Assembly (NCBI RefSeq): GCF_001278945.1
Contig: NZ_LGRV01000004.1
Coordinates: forward strand, 4,507 to 68,506
DNA from: Lysinibacillus contaminans
Lineage (GTDB): Bacteria > Bacillota > Bacilli > Bacillales_A > Planococcaceae
Reading direction: 5' to 3'
Length of the DNA: 64,000 nucleotides
How positions within the stretch are numbered: position 1 is the stretch's first letter; each line of letters begins with the position of its first letter. This document shows, piece by piece, positions 1 to 7,064 of this stretch. The notes beneath the pieces are model-generated. The model worked only from the letters and a program-made list of their open reading frames with translations. It did no database searches and was not told where the DNA came from. Position numbers and translations under genes: made by a program.

Positions 1-540
1 ACAAGAGGGCGTTTCAACATTGGCACGCCCATTTCAAAACGTCCAAAAGAAGTCCGTAAACGGGAATCATTTGGACATTGGGAGTTAGATACAGTCGTTT
101 CTGGACGTGGACAAGCTAAGGGCTGCGTCGCTACATTTATTGAGCGTAAAACCCGCTGGTATACAGGCATTTTGATCCCAGACCGTTCCGCAAACTCAAT
201 GGAAACAGCCGTCAAACAGTTACACCAACAATTGCCCAAAGGTGCAATCCAAACGGCGACAACCGATCGTGGAAAAGAATTTAGCTGTTACAACGTGCTT
301 GAGAAAGAACTAAACATCCAAGTCTATTTTGCGGATGCTTATTCTTCCTGGCAACGTGGCAGTAATGAAAACGGAAACGGCTTACTGCGCGAGTTCTTCC
401 CTAAGAAAACGAATTTCGATCACGTAACACTAGATGATATGAATCAAGCACTCCATCTCATTAACAATCGGCCAAGGAAATGCCTTGGTTGGAAAACTGC
501 ATACGAAACGTTTCGGGAAGAACTGTTGCACTTAATTTGA
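1..540 (+). CDS. IS30-family transposase, C-terminal part (5' end outside window)
   Basis: The frame is open from base 1, so the start lies to the left of the window. The visible 179 residues are the catalytic half of an IS30-type DDE transposase. The first Asp sits in WELDTVV (about residue 31), the second in TTDRGKEF (about residue 88), and the Glu in SNENGNGLLREFFPK (about residue 121), followed by the NNRPRKCLGWKTAYE tail typical of the family. The enzyme cuts and joins the ends of its insertion sequence. The gene ends almost at the IS end, and the next recognisable sequence is a hairpin and then the guaA remnant. No frameshift is visible in the part shown. Whether the whole IS is intact cannot be judged here. 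Confidence 0.93.
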   Translation, partial: TRGRFNIGTPISKRPKEVRKRESFGHWELDTVVSGRGQAKGCVATFIERKTRWYTGILIPDRSANSMETAVKQLHQQLPKGAIQTATTDRGKEFSCYNVLEKELNIQVYFADAYSSWQRGSNENGNGLLREFFPKKTNFDHVTLDDMNQALHLINNRPRKCLGWKTAYETFREELLHLI

Positions 541-552
541 CAAACCGTCTAA
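1..552 (+). mobile_element. IS30-family insertion sequence, right part
   Basis: This is the transposase gene plus the probable right terminal inverted repeat, which in this family usually overlaps the end of the gene (around TTGCACTTAATTTGACAA, 526-543). The exact outer end and any target duplication cannot be fixed without the left end. It lies just outside the left border of the guaA-inserted island. Confidence 0.6.
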
Positions 553-558
553 AACAAA

Positions 559-602
559 AAACCTCTTCCAGTTATTTATTACAAATAACTGGAAGAGGTT
601 TA
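559..602. terminator. Bidirectional hairpin terminator, 19-bp perfect stem
   Basis: Perfect arms beginning AAACCTCTTCCAG and ending CTGGAAGAGGTTT flank a short loop, with A-rich sequence on the left and T-rich on the right. It could stop the IS transcript on the + strand. It could also be the original terminator of guaA, whose displaced 3' end lies 120 bases away and points towards it. Confidence 0.75.
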
Positions 603-716
603 ATTATTGAAATATAAATAGTTGTACGTTAACCATTGATTTAGTTCTTAACAAACTACGTTAGACATTGATATGACTACGTTTATAACCTGTTGAGTTT
701 ATATTACTGAACAGTC

Positions 717-903
717 CTATTCCCACTCAATCGTTGCAGGTGGCTTAGACGTAATATCGTACAGCACGCGGTTTACGTGTTTCACTTCGTTTACTAGGCG
801 TACAGAGATTTTCTCTAATACGTCCCAAGGAATACGTGCCCAGTCAGAAGTCATGCCGTCAATTGACGTTACTGCACGGATACCGATTGCGTAGTCATAC
901 GTA
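717..903 (-). pseudogene. Displaced guaA 3' end (61 codons plus TAG stop), left attachment-site copy
   Basis: Bases 720-903 align without gaps to 13877-14060 in the intact guaA, at a constant offset of 13157. There are six mismatches (750, 759, 831, 855, 861, 867), and every one falls in a third codon position, so both copies encode the same C-terminus ending TIEWE. The remnant stops with TAG and the intact gene with TGA. Identity ends sharply at 903, where the island starts. Weaker colinear similarity continues past the stop codon to about base 668. This is the classic footprint of a tyrosine-recombinase element that inserts in a gene's 3' end and rebuilds it with its own copy. Confidence 0.92.
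868..903. other. Probable left attachment site (attL core region)
   Basis: This is the 36-bp stretch of complete identity between the two guaA ends (partner 14025-14060), lying next to the point where homology stops. The crossover core should be inside it. The exact cut points cannot be read from sequence alone. Confidence 0.7.
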
Positions 904-1189
904 GTTTCTACTATTATATTATAAAATGTAAATTCTAAAATTCGTGTGTTTTCTTAATTTAAATAGTAGCACGTTTTTCAACCATTCTCAATACTATAAA
1001 AAACTATAAACTAAAACATTGCACTTTAACTTGTTACTACCTATTACAGATTAATTGTTACTAGAAATTAATAAGATTGCATCTATTAATGTTTAAAAAA
1101 ATATTTTGTTGGAAACTATATAATATAATCTGAGAATTCGTTAAAATGTAAATAAAAAGAATTTACAGACTTTAGAGGTGTTTTCAGAG
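904..1189. other. Left-end island intergenic region
   Basis: Very AT-rich, with no credible reading frame. It holds the arm-type repeat described separately and must contain the promoter of the following two-gene unit. A run resembling a -10 box (TATAAT in the ATATAATATAATC tract near 1120) is present, but no clear -35 partner was chosen. Confidence 0.4.
961..974. repeat. Direct repeat AAATAGTAGCACGT near the left end of the island
   Basis: The same 14 bases occur at 13773-13786 near the other end, in the same orientation. Short direct repeats just inside both ends of an integrative element are typical of arm-type integrase or excisionase binding sites. The role is inferred. Confidence 0.5.
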
Positions 1190-1648
1190 ATGGAACTATT
1201 AAATGTTGGATGTGGAAGTTTGCTTTTTGATTATGCAACAAATATAGATATTATTGAAGATAAAGATTTAAACATAATACAAGGTTTCGCAGATGAATTA
1301 GGTTATGAACCAAACTCAGTAGATGTAATATATATGTTATGTCCTTATGATTACTATCCACTCGACTCTTCTGCATATACTGTATTGAAAACAGATGGAT
1401 TACTTGTACTTACTGGACATTATCAAAACGAACATTTTAGGGAAGCATGGTTAGCATCTGAAACCATGTTAGAAAGTTTGGGTTTCCAAACTGTTAGTAA
1501 AAACAAATATTGCAGACCTGAATTTCGGGGGTCAACCAATTGTAATGGTAAACCTATTTCTTCGGATAGATTAAAGCAGCTTGTTTTAAAAAAGATTCCT
1601 GATAATAACCGTGAAACTGCTTTAAAAAAACTACAAGAAAGAAGGTAA
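1190..1648 (+). CDS. Small SAM-methyltransferase-like protein
   Basis: 152 residues from the ATG at 1190. That start is chosen because AGAGGTG (1174-1180) lies at good distance, whereas the upstream GTG at 1178 is part of this ribosome-binding site. The N-terminus MELLNVGCGSLLFDYATNIDI matches motif I of class I SAM-dependent methyltransferases (GxGxG-like VGCG, then an acidic residue after the next strand). SVDVIYMLCPYDYYP and LKTDGLLVLTGHY fit the later strands. It is short for a complete enzyme with a target-recognition domain, so the substrate is unknown and loss of activity is possible. The next gene begins 4 bases after its stop, so the two form an operon. Confidence 0.6.
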   Translation: MELLNVGCGSLLFDYATNIDIIEDKDLNIIQGFADELGYEPNSVDVIYMLCPYDYYPLDSSAYTVLKTDGLLVLTGHYQNEHFREAWLASETMLESLGFQTVSKNKYCRPEFRGSTNCNGKPISSDRLKQLVLKKIPDNNRETALKKLQERR

Positions 1649-1652
1649 TAAA

Positions 1653-2270
1653 ATGAAACGAATTTCATTTACTGAAAATCAATTTTTAATTGTTGTCGGA
1701 ATGTCAGAATCTGAAATAACTGATATTGAATATAACCCTTATGAAAATCAACTATATATAACTTTAAATTCTGTCAATATCCTTTTTGATTATACAAGGT
1801 TAGATATATTCAATCCTGATATTAAGTATGATGAGTGGTTAAACTATAAGTATTTCCATCCTGAGTTCTCACCAAATAATTTCCATCATATTCTTTACGA
1901 TGAAACCGTAAAATTCATTATTGATAGTCCCACAATTTTTTATGATGGTAATCAAGATATTTTTATTGACAGACTAAGTGATTTAGGAATCGAGAGTACT
2001 GAAGTTAATCTTTATAAGTATGTATTTGGGGGAACTATTGAAGATAGCCTATATGACGAGTTTGAAGTATATTCTAATTCTCCGATTAAATTTGAGTATG
2101 ATAATCGTCATTTACAATCATGTGCTATGGGAGGTAAAAGTGAAATTCAAAAGATAGCATTGCTTGAAGAAAAACTTGCACGAAAAAAAGAAAGTCTTAA
2201 GAAAACAAATAAAATAAAAAAGACTAATTCTAAAAACGAAGATTATTTGGCCATCTATGACCATGTATAA
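1653..2270 (+). CDS. Hypothetical island protein, cotranscribed with the methyltransferase-like gene
   Basis: 205 residues starting at ATG 1653, preceded by AAGAAGG. I do not recognise the family. The first 150 residues are rich in aromatic and acidic residues with alternating hydrophobic positions (globular). The last 40 residues switch to a lysine-rich helical tail (LEEKLARKKESLKKTNKIKK), possibly a coiled coil or nucleic-acid contact. It lies 4 bases after the methyltransferase-like gene and ends before a terminator hairpin, so the two probably act together. Confidence 0.6.
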   Translation: MKRISFTENQFLIVVGMSESEITDIEYNPYENQLYITLNSVNILFDYTRLDIFNPDIKYDEWLNYKYFHPEFSPNNFHHILYDETVKFIIDSPTIFYDGNQDIFIDRLSDLGIESTEVNLYKYVFGGTIEDSLYDEFEVYSNSPIKFEYDNRHLQSCAMGGKSEIQKIALLEEKLARKKESLKKTNKIKKTNSKNEDYLAIYDHV

Positions 2271-2315
2271 TTTCAGAATCTTTTTTATTCATTTTGCAAC
2301 ACCATTATGACAATA

Positions 2316-2359
2316 AAAAAGCACCTGAATCAGTGTAAATACTGAACCAAGTGCTTTTT
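2316..2359. terminator. Bidirectional terminator AAAAAGCAC/GTGCTTTTT
   Basis: The stem AAAAAGCAC (2316-2324) pairs with GTGCTTTTT (2351-2359), with an inner CAGT/ACTG pairing, and is followed by a T-rich run. It closes the 1190-2270 unit and overlaps the end of the small reverse-strand ORF at 2330-2443. Confidence 0.7.
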
Positions 2360-2443
2360 CTTATTCAATTCTTTAAACTGATTACGAACTAACCATTTTA
2401 AAGTACCTTTTTCATTTGTTTGTGCTAATACCGCAAATTTCAT
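2330..2443 (-). CDS. Possible 37-residue small protein
   Basis: An ATG at 2443 opens a 37-codon frame (MKFAVLAQTNEKGTLKWLV... ending VQYLH). It is preceded by a strong GGGGGTG ribosome-binding site (2451-2457) about 8 bases away. The frame runs into the bidirectional terminator, as expected for a small monocistronic gene. No family is recognised. Short length is the main reason for doubt. Confidence 0.4.
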   Translation of the reverse strand: MKFAVLAQTNEKGTLKWLVRNQFKELNKKKHLVQYLH

Positions 2444-2613
2444 TTTCTTACACACCCCCTACAGTTTCAGACTTCATTTTTTAATATTTTTATAGAATAG
2501 GTGCAAAATATTTAACCTATCCACCACCACAGCCATACTTAAAAAAAATTTTTATTAACAAAATGGCAATAAACCCTAATATATCAACACTTCAAGCAGT
2601 AAATTTACTATTT

Positions 2614-2631
2614 TTGAATATTAATATTCAA
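2614..2631. promoter_or_regulatory. 18-bp perfect palindrome TTGAATATTAATATTCAA, candidate operator
   Basis: Close copies occur at 5895-5912 (17 of 18) and 7047-7064 (16 of 18), both intergenic inside the island. This copy lies about 75 bases before the gene at 2703. A shared operator for an island regulator, for example the XRE protein at 5019-5279, is an inference. Confidence 0.45.
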
Positions 2632-2658
2632 GTTTTTTCCATTTCATTATGTCATAAT

Positions 2659-2670
2659 AGTACATGTACT
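2659..2670. promoter_or_regulatory. 12-bp perfect palindrome AGTACATGTACT in the promoter region of the 2703 gene
   Basis: It lies directly after CATAAT, a possible -10 box, and 33 bases before the start codon, so a protein bound here could block or guide transcription. No specific regulator is assigned. Confidence 0.35.
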
Positions 2671-2702
2671 AACGAACTAAAATTCTAAAGAGGTGTATAT
2701 TT

Positions 2703-2993
2703 ATGGAAGATAATCACTATGAATTATTACTTACCATTCAGAAGGATATTGAAAAAATAAGGAATGATCTTGTTGAACTAAAAAACGCTGAAGAAGTGAA
2801 GTTAAATTCAATTCAAGAAGCTGTATCTAAACGTGTCCATGATGAGATTGAAAATGATGCTTATGATTTAAAAATGAAAATCGACTTTGCTATTGATAGA
2901 CTTTATAAGTTGGATAGCAGTATGTTTAAAATCACATGCTACTTAGATGAAATAGGGAAAAAGGTTTTAGATTTTGAGAAGCTAATTAAATAA
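2703..2993 (+). CDS. Small coiled-coil hypothetical protein
   Basis: 96 residues, ATG preceded by AAAGAGG at normal spacing. The sequence is almost entirely charged helix with heptad-like hydrophobic spacing (IQKDIEKIRNDLVELKNAEE), so it is probably an oligomerising coiled-coil protein. Family and role are unknown. The gene stands alone, with two palindromes upstream and a bidirectional terminator downstream, suggesting separate regulation from its neighbours. Confidence 0.6.
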   Translation: MEDNHYELLLTIQKDIEKIRNDLVELKNAEEVKLNSIQEAVSKRVHDEIENDAYDLKMKIDFAIDRLYKLDSSMFKITCYLDEIGKKVLDFEKLIK

Positions 2994-3043
2994 TACAATC
3001 TTCTTTTAGTTTGATAATGTTTGAAGTTTAATACAAGAAAATT

Positions 3044-3082
3044 CACCCCTTCCGATTCTTATATTGAATCAGTTGGGGGGTG
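3044..3082. terminator. Bidirectional terminator between convergent genes
   Basis: Arms CACCCC (3044-3049) and GGGGTG (3077-3082), with inner GATTC/GAATC pairing, lie between the convergent genes 2703-2993 and 3137-3793. Confidence 0.65.
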
Positions 3083-3136
3083 CATTTACCTTTATCCTTG
3101 AAGGTTAATATTCAGTTACTTGTTAGTACTTGTTAG

Positions 3137-3793
3137 TCAAATACCATCTTCACGTGCTTTACTTACAGCACTTTGAAGTCCTGAAGGTAGTTGACCATAA
3201 GCTAAAGCATTGTATACTTCACTTTGTTCAACTCGTAAAGGTTCATACCCACCACCAACACCAATCATGTTTAGCACTTCACCAGCACCACTTACATAGC
3301 TTCTTTGTTTCATTCCAAGTTTTATTTTAAGTGCATCAATCTTTACTTCAGGATTAACTATTTCATTATACTTTGCACGTGCTTCTTGCATCTTTTCAAG
3401 ATAAGCAAGTTTTGCTTCTAATAGTTCCATTTCAATTTTTCGCATTTCTGTTCGTTTTCCAGCCGAATACACATTTCTTTCAGCTTCTAATTCTTCAAGA
3501 ACTGCATGAATATCTTCATTTTCATATACCTGAATCAATTGTACTTCTTTTTGCATTTCAGCAATCGCTGCTTGAAGCTTTTCAACTTCAACACGTTCTT
3601 CTTCATATGCTTCTTTCGAGATAGTACCTTTTAAAGTTTCCTTGTGAAGTTCTTTCAACATATCGGCTTTTGCTTGAAGATCAACAGATAGTTTAAGTAT
3701 TTCTTCTTCCTTCTTTTCAAGTGCTTTCATGTAAGATGCTTCTGTATTTTCTACTTTATCAAATAGACCATTAAGCTTTTTTAATATCTTCAA
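3137..3793 (-). CDS. Coiled-coil hypothetical protein, TTG start
   Basis: 218 residues. The start is TTG at 3793, since AAGGGGG inside the end of the preceding gene sits about 10 bases before it. Residues 10-165 are a long Glu/Lys/Ala-rich coiled coil. The C-terminal 50 residues are glycine-rich and non-helical (SGAGEVLNMIGVGGGYEPL, then PSGLQSAVSKAREDGI). No known family is recognised. It is the last gene of a five-gene leftward unit starting with the XRE regulator. Phage scaffold-like or DNA-packaging accessory proteins can look like this, but that is a guess. Confidence 0.6.
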   Translation of the reverse strand: MKILKKLNGLFDKVENTEASYMKALEKKEEEILKLSVDLQAKADMLKELHKETLKGTISKEAYEEERVEVEKLQAAIAEMQKEVQLIQVYENEDIHAVLEELEAERNVYSAGKRTEMRKIEMELLEAKLAYLEKMQEARAKYNEIVNPEVKIDALKIKLGMKQRSYVSGAGEVLNMIGVGGGYEPLRVEQSEVYNALAYGQLPSGLQSAVSKAREDGI

Positions 3794-3798
3794 AGTAA

Positions 3799-4065
3799 TT
3801 ATTCCCCCTTCCCTTCAATTTTTTCAGTAAGTAATGCAATTGCTTCAGTAAGTTTTGCAATATGTTGTTCAGGTGTTAGTGGTACAGGTGGAAGGTTTTT
3901 AATTTCTTCAGCTTCAGCCTTTGCACGTGCTTCTTCTTCCTGTTTTCGTACTTCATCAAAATAAGCTGAAATATTTTTCAATGGTTCAGCACGTTCTTCA
4001 ATTCGTTTTTGAATTGCTTTTCCTTCTTCAGATAATTCAGTTTGTAGTTTTGGTAATTCGTACAT
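3799..4065 (-). CDS. Small charged hypothetical protein
   Basis: 88 residues, overlapping the upstream gene by one base (TAATG), which implies translational coupling. It has a Glu/Lys/Ala-rich helix (residues 10-55), a proline break (LPPVPLTPEQ), then a second short helix. Function is unknown. It sits between the helix-turn-helix protein and the coiled-coil protein of the same unit. Confidence 0.6.
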   Translation of the reverse strand: MYELPKLQTELSEEGKAIQKRIEERAEPLKNISAYFDEVRKQEEEARAKAEAEEIKNLPPVPLTPEQHIAKLTEAIALLTEKIEGKGE

Positions 4066-4583
4066 TATTCATCTTCCCCTTTTGTTTTATTTGGTTTGCT
4101 TGGACTGTCTGGTTTCAATCGCTGAAGCAATAAAGATTTCTTTTCTTCCAAACTTTTTGCGGTGTTTAGTTTGGTTATGCCTGACATACCCAATGCTTCC
4201 ATGCGATCACGCTTATCCTGTTCAACAACGTAGCTGAATGTATTTGTAAACAGTTCAATTTCCTTTATAGAAGGATTCTGCTTATCAGCAATTTTCAAGA
4301 TATGTTTTTTAAGCTTTTGAAAGGCTTCTTTTTCATCTGAAGGAATGACAGCATTTTGTATTTCATTCAAGTAATAAGTAAAATCACTGCTTTCTTGCCA
4401 TTCATAGAAAGTCTTGGTGCTGATAGAATTTTCTTTACAGAAGTTCTGCACCGTAAACCCTTCAAGCATCCTTCCTTTAACAAGCTTTTTAACAAGGTTT
4501 ACTTGTTGTTCTGATAATGTTAAAGGTGGTTTAATTGCGTTTATTAGTTGTTCAGCTTTCTTGTTTGTTTGGTTTGTTGCCAT
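4065..4583 (-). CDS. Phage-type helix-turn-helix protein (phBC6A51-like)
   Basis: 172 residues with AAGGGGATG as ribosome-binding site. Residues 25-65 (LVKKLVKGRMLEGFTVQNF, then ENSISTKTFYEWQES) form a clear helix-turn-helix of the kind found in Bacillus phage proteins named after phBC6A51 and in small terminase subunits. The rest is helical. By family resemblance it may recognise DNA for packaging, replication or transcription. In a satellite-like island a terminase-small-subunit role would be attractive, but the sequence does not prove it. It is cotranscribed with the two genes downstream, which follow with tight spacing. Confidence 0.6.
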   Translation of the reverse strand: MATNQTNKKAEQLINAIKPPLTLSEQQVNLVKKLVKGRMLEGFTVQNFCKENSISTKTFYEWQESSDFTYYLNEIQNAVIPSDEKEAFQKLKKHILKIADKQNPSIKEIELFTNTFSYVVEQDKRDRMEALGMSGITKLNTAKSLEEKKSLLLQRLKPDSPSKPNKTKGEDE

Positions 4584-4601
4584 TTCAAAACATCCCCTTT
4601 T

Positions 4602-5003
4602 CTATTCCACAAAAATCCTTGTATCTTTCAATGAACGGTTGCCGGTTTTTTGCCATTGGTTTATAACACGTTCAATATTATTCTTTCTTAATTGCGTTTC
4701 TAATAGGCTTGTCACTATCTTTAAAGCACGTTTTATATTGCCGTTCTTTACCATAAGTTCAGCTTGAAGTTCGTGTAGATCACAAAGAACTTTTGCTTTT
4801 TCCTTTTTAGCCAACTGAACATAAGTGAAGTGATGCTTTAAAAATTTATCTGAAGTGAAAGATGCATCATAGAAGAACTTCATTTCTTTAGTTTGTTCTA
4901 TCGTTTCATTCATAAGTAAATGAAGGATGCCACTTTGTTCTTTTGTTGTTTCGTTCAATATGGAAAGTTCTACATATTGTAGGTTCTTAATTATTTGCTT
5001 CAT
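4602..5003 (-). CDS. Hypothetical island protein
   Basis: 133 residues from the ATG at 5003, since AAGGA lies 9 bases before it and the ATG at 5012 would overlap the ribosome-binding site. The protein is predicted to be all helical (LQAELMVKNGNIKRALKIV; LRKNNIERVINQW) with no recognisable motif. It lies between the XRE repressor and the helix-turn-helix protein, about 15-20 bases from each, so it is part of one operon. Confidence 0.55.
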   Translation of the reverse strand: MKQIIKNLQYVELSILNETTKEQSGILHLLMNETIEQTKEMKFFYDASFTSDKFLKHHFTYVQLAKKEKAKVLCDLHELQAELMVKNGNIKRALKIVTSLLETQLRKNNIERVINQWQKTGNRSLKDTRIFVE

Positions 5004-5018
5004 GGTATCCATTCCTTC

Positions 5019-5279
5019 CTAATCCTTTTTAATTGGTGTTATCTTCATGTTCCTATTGGTAAAAACACTCTGTAATAGTGCAATATCTTTCGGTGTAATA
5101 CCTTCAGCTTTAAACACGTTCATCAGTTTTTGTTCTGTTCGTGGTTGTAGTTCTACAAGACCAGCTTCAATTTTAGATACAAGGGTTTGATGCACCCCAA
5201 GTCGTTTTGCAAGTTCATCTTGTGAAAGGTTCGCTATGCTTCTTAAATGTTTTATAAGTTCTTTGTTAATTGCGTTCAT
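5019..5279 (-). CDS. XRE-family transcriptional regulator
   Basis: 86 residues from the ATG at 5279. AAGGAAGTG lies upstream, and the longer frame to 5330 starts with TTG without a ribosome-binding site. The Cro/CI-type helix-turn-helix is plain: LIKHLRSIANLSQDELAKR, then LGVHQTLVSKIEAG, residues 8-45. Such proteins are usual repressors of integrated elements. It heads the leftward unit of five genes. A terminator lies directly upstream, so its promoter must be in the short 5280-5335 gap. Candidate operators are the three TTGAATATTAATATTCAA-type sites of the island (inference). Confidence 0.8.
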   Translation of the reverse strand: MNAINKELIKHLRSIANLSQDELAKRLGVHQTLVSKIEAGLVELQPRTEQKLMNVFKAEGITPKDIALLQSVFTNRNMKITPIKKD

Positions 5280-5333
5280 GGTTGTTTGTTCACTTCCTTC
5301 TGAAATTCTTAAATTATGATTTTTAGACAAAAT

Positions 5334-5358
5334 AAAAAGATGCTTCAGTAAAGAAGCA
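5334..5358 (-). terminator. Terminator upstream of the XRE gene (reads leftward)
   Basis: The stem TGCTTC/GAAGCA (5341-5346, 5353-5358) is followed on the reverse strand by a T-rich run. It insulates the repressor operon from transcription coming from 5953-6258. Confidence 0.6.
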
Positions 5359-5475
5359 CCTAATTAAATCCACTTACATCCTTTTACCCAATGTAAGCTA
5401 GTGGGTTTATTCTGCATCCAGTGCAATTGCTTTTGATGGAAAAAACAATTTGCTGAAAAGCTTCAGGTATATATC

Positions 5476-5519
5476 ATTTCAAGAACCTATAAACTTTTCT
5501 ATATATAGGTTCTTGAAAT
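5476..5519. repeat. Inverted repeat with 16-bp perfect arms
   Basis: Arms ATTTCAAGAACCTATA (5476-5491) and its exact complement (5504-5519) are separated by 12 bases. No T-run follows, so it is not a standard terminator. In a gene-free stretch of an element that encodes a helicase, it could be part of a replication origin or a protein-binding cruciform. Confidence 0.5.
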
Positions 5520-5894
5520 ATGAATAAAGTAAGACGTACCATAAAATTTTTCTGCAATTTTATTTAAGCTGCGACTACTATTTTAAATATGAAAATAGCA
5601 CCCCTTTAATAATATTTATGGATGTTGTTATATTGGCTATTGTTATGATAAAGAAATTTATACAGGACTAACTAAAACATTTTTAACAAGTATCAGTGTA
5701 ATCACGGTTAAGCTTGTTAAAATATTTTTAATGAGTAGCTGAAAAGCTGAATCATCCTGAAGGGTAAAATTTGTGTTCAGATATATAAAATCATGACGCC
5801 ACGGCAACATATCCCCCTGTCCCCATATGGGTGGGTACTACTACAAATTAAAGAAACACATGTATTTATTATTATTGATTTGTTATTAAACTTC

Positions 5895-5912
5895 TTGAAT
5901 ATTAATAATCAA
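5895..5912. promoter_or_regulatory. Second copy of the island 18-bp palindrome (one mismatch)
   Basis: TTGAATATTAATAATCAA differs at one base from the perfect palindrome at 2614-2631. It lies just downstream (in reverse-strand terms) of the mini-ORF chain. Confidence 0.4.
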
Positions 5913-5952
5913 AAACAAGTAAACCATTTGCTTTAACAGTTCTTTCAGCAGT

Positions 5953-6258
5953 TACTTCAAGTCATACCACTGAACAACATGCACAAGCTGCCAAACATAA
6001 ATCTTCATAATTCATTTAATTTCTTCTGCAACTCATTCAACCAATTAAAGCAGATCATAAACATTTAATGCTTCAGATTGATAAGCAACTAACACACCAG
6101 CACACACCGTCAGAAGCATCAGCTTCTTCTGTAATACTTTCTATTACTGAATGGATAGTAATATGCACCCCCACCCCTTAAAACAAATACACCCCCTTCT
6201 TTAAATACCAGCACCCACTGAATATATAACCACCCCACCAGCTAAAGAACGGATACAC
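5953..6258 (-). other. Chain of four tiny reverse-strand ORFs
   Basis: Four frames follow each other on the reverse strand: 6258-6178 (26 residues, Trp/Phe/Gly-rich, GTG start), 6168-6073 (31 residues, GTG after a GGGGTGGGG purine stretch), 6064-6005 (19 residues) and 6015-5953 (20 residues). Spacing between one stop and the next start ranges from an 11-base overlap to gaps of 8-9 bases. The G-rich reverse strand and purine-rich stretches before the starts suggest translation, but each frame is short enough to arise by chance. Confidence 0.25.
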
Positions 6259-6301
6259 CACTGAATCCACCCAACTTTCCGAATGTAAGAAAATACTTTA
6301 T

Positions 6302-6398
6302 AAACATACATTCATTTCACTGATTTTATTGATTTTGTTAGGAAACAGCGTTATTCTAATAACATCTTTAAAAAACATACATTCAAAACATTGATTCT
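6302..6398. repeat. Pair of direct repeats before the small recombinase gene (res-like)
   Basis: AAACATACATTCA occurs at 6302-6314 and 6373-6385, each followed by a related segment (CACTGATTTTA and CATTGATTCTA). The 71-base spacing and the position immediately before a recombinase gene suggest the recombinase's own target or operator. Confidence 0.45.
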
Positions 6399-6422
6399 AC
6401 TGGACTGAAAGGAACTATAATA

Positions 6423-6986
6423 ATGAACATGAACCCCCAACAAATAAAAGACGTACAACCAATTAGAAGTAAAGAAATAATTGAAGATATGAAGTGGTCA
6501 CTGAAAAAGTGGTGTTCTGAACGTGATTACATATTATTTCTTATTGGAATAAATACTGGTTTACGTGTTGGTGATCTTCTGAAGCTGAAAGTGAAAGATG
6601 TTAAAAGGAAGAAGAAGCTGAAAGTGAAGGAAGGTAAAACGGATAAATTTAGAGAAATAAACCTTTCTAACATTTATGAAGAAGTACAGTCTTACATAGA
6701 TACAGTTGAATCTGAATGGTTATTCCCTTCTCGTAAAGGTGACAAAGCCATATCTTCAGTACAAGCGTATAGAACCCTTAATAAAGCTTCTGCAATGGTT
6801 GATATAACTGAAGGTATTGGAACACATACATTAAGAAAAACGTTTGGTTACTGGTACTATAAGCAGACTAAAGATATTTATAAGCTTCAAGCCATTTTAA
6901 ACCATTCAAGCATCGATATTACAAAGCGTTATATCGGTATCACACAAGAAGAAATCAATGAAAGTCTGAATGATTTTGTCTTATAA
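6423..6986 (+). CDS. Small tyrosine recombinase
   Basis: 187 residues. Catalytic residues of the tyrosine recombinase family are in place: Arg in NTGLRVGDLL (about 47), Lys in the KVKEGKTDKFREI hairpin, His-x-x-Arg in THTLRKTFG (about 137-140), His in LNHSS (about 161) and the nucleophile Tyr in TKRYIGI (about 171). The N-terminal core-binding domain is minimal, as in the approximately 180-residue recombinases of Bacillus plasmids and phages that act as dimer resolvases. It is probably not the enzyme that inserted the island at guaA (that is the 310-residue protein at 12779). The upstream direct repeats may be its site. Confidence 0.8.
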   Translation: MNMNPQQIKDVQPIRSKEIIEDMKWSLKKWCSERDYILFLIGINTGLRVGDLLKLKVKDVKRKKKLKVKEGKTDKFREINLSNIYEEVQSYIDTVESEWLFPSRKGDKAISSVQAYRTLNKASAMVDITEGIGTHTLRKTFGYWYYKQTKDIYKLQAILNHSSIDITKRYIGITQEEINESLNDFVL

Positions 6987-7002
6987 ATCCAGTTTATACT
7001 GA

Positions 7003-7034
7003 AAGAAATTACTTAGAATAGTGGTTTCTTTTTT
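7003..7034 (+). terminator. Terminator after the small recombinase
   Basis: AAGAAATTACT (7003-7013) pairs with AGTGGTTTCTT (7020-7030), with two G-U pairs, and is followed by a T-run. Confidence 0.7.
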
Positions 7035-7046
7035 ATGTGTTTGAAA

Positions 7047-7064
7047 TTGAAAATCAATATTCAA
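7047..7064. promoter_or_regulatory. Third copy of the island 18-bp palindrome (two mismatches)
   Basis: TTGAAAATCAATATTCAA matches 16 of 18 positions of the 2614-2631 palindrome. It lies between the convergent genes 6423 and 7214, an unusual place for an operator, so it may serve another function or be chance. Confidence 0.3.

Larger units (their letters stand above)
5359..6422. other. Gene-poor region of about 1.06 kb with a G-poor + strand
   Basis: No ORF of normal size is present. It contains the 16-bp inverted repeat (5476-5519), a palindrome copy (5895-5912), a CCCATATGGG palindrome near 5822-5831, strongly C-rich/G-poor sequence at 6040-6270, a chain of tiny reverse-strand frames (5953-6258), and two direct repeats before the recombinase gene. 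The strand bias suggests that the reverse strand is transcribed. Confidence 0.5.

Noticed and set aside
3118-3137. ACTTGTTAGT tandem repeat, considered as iteron
   Set aside because: Only two copies of 10 bases, overlapping the 3' end of a gene, no further copies.
3130-4133. Several + strand frames with His/Leu/Phe-rich translations opposite the coiled-coil genes
   Set aside because: Mirror frames of Glu/Lys-rich helical proteins on the reverse strand, without ribosome-binding sites.
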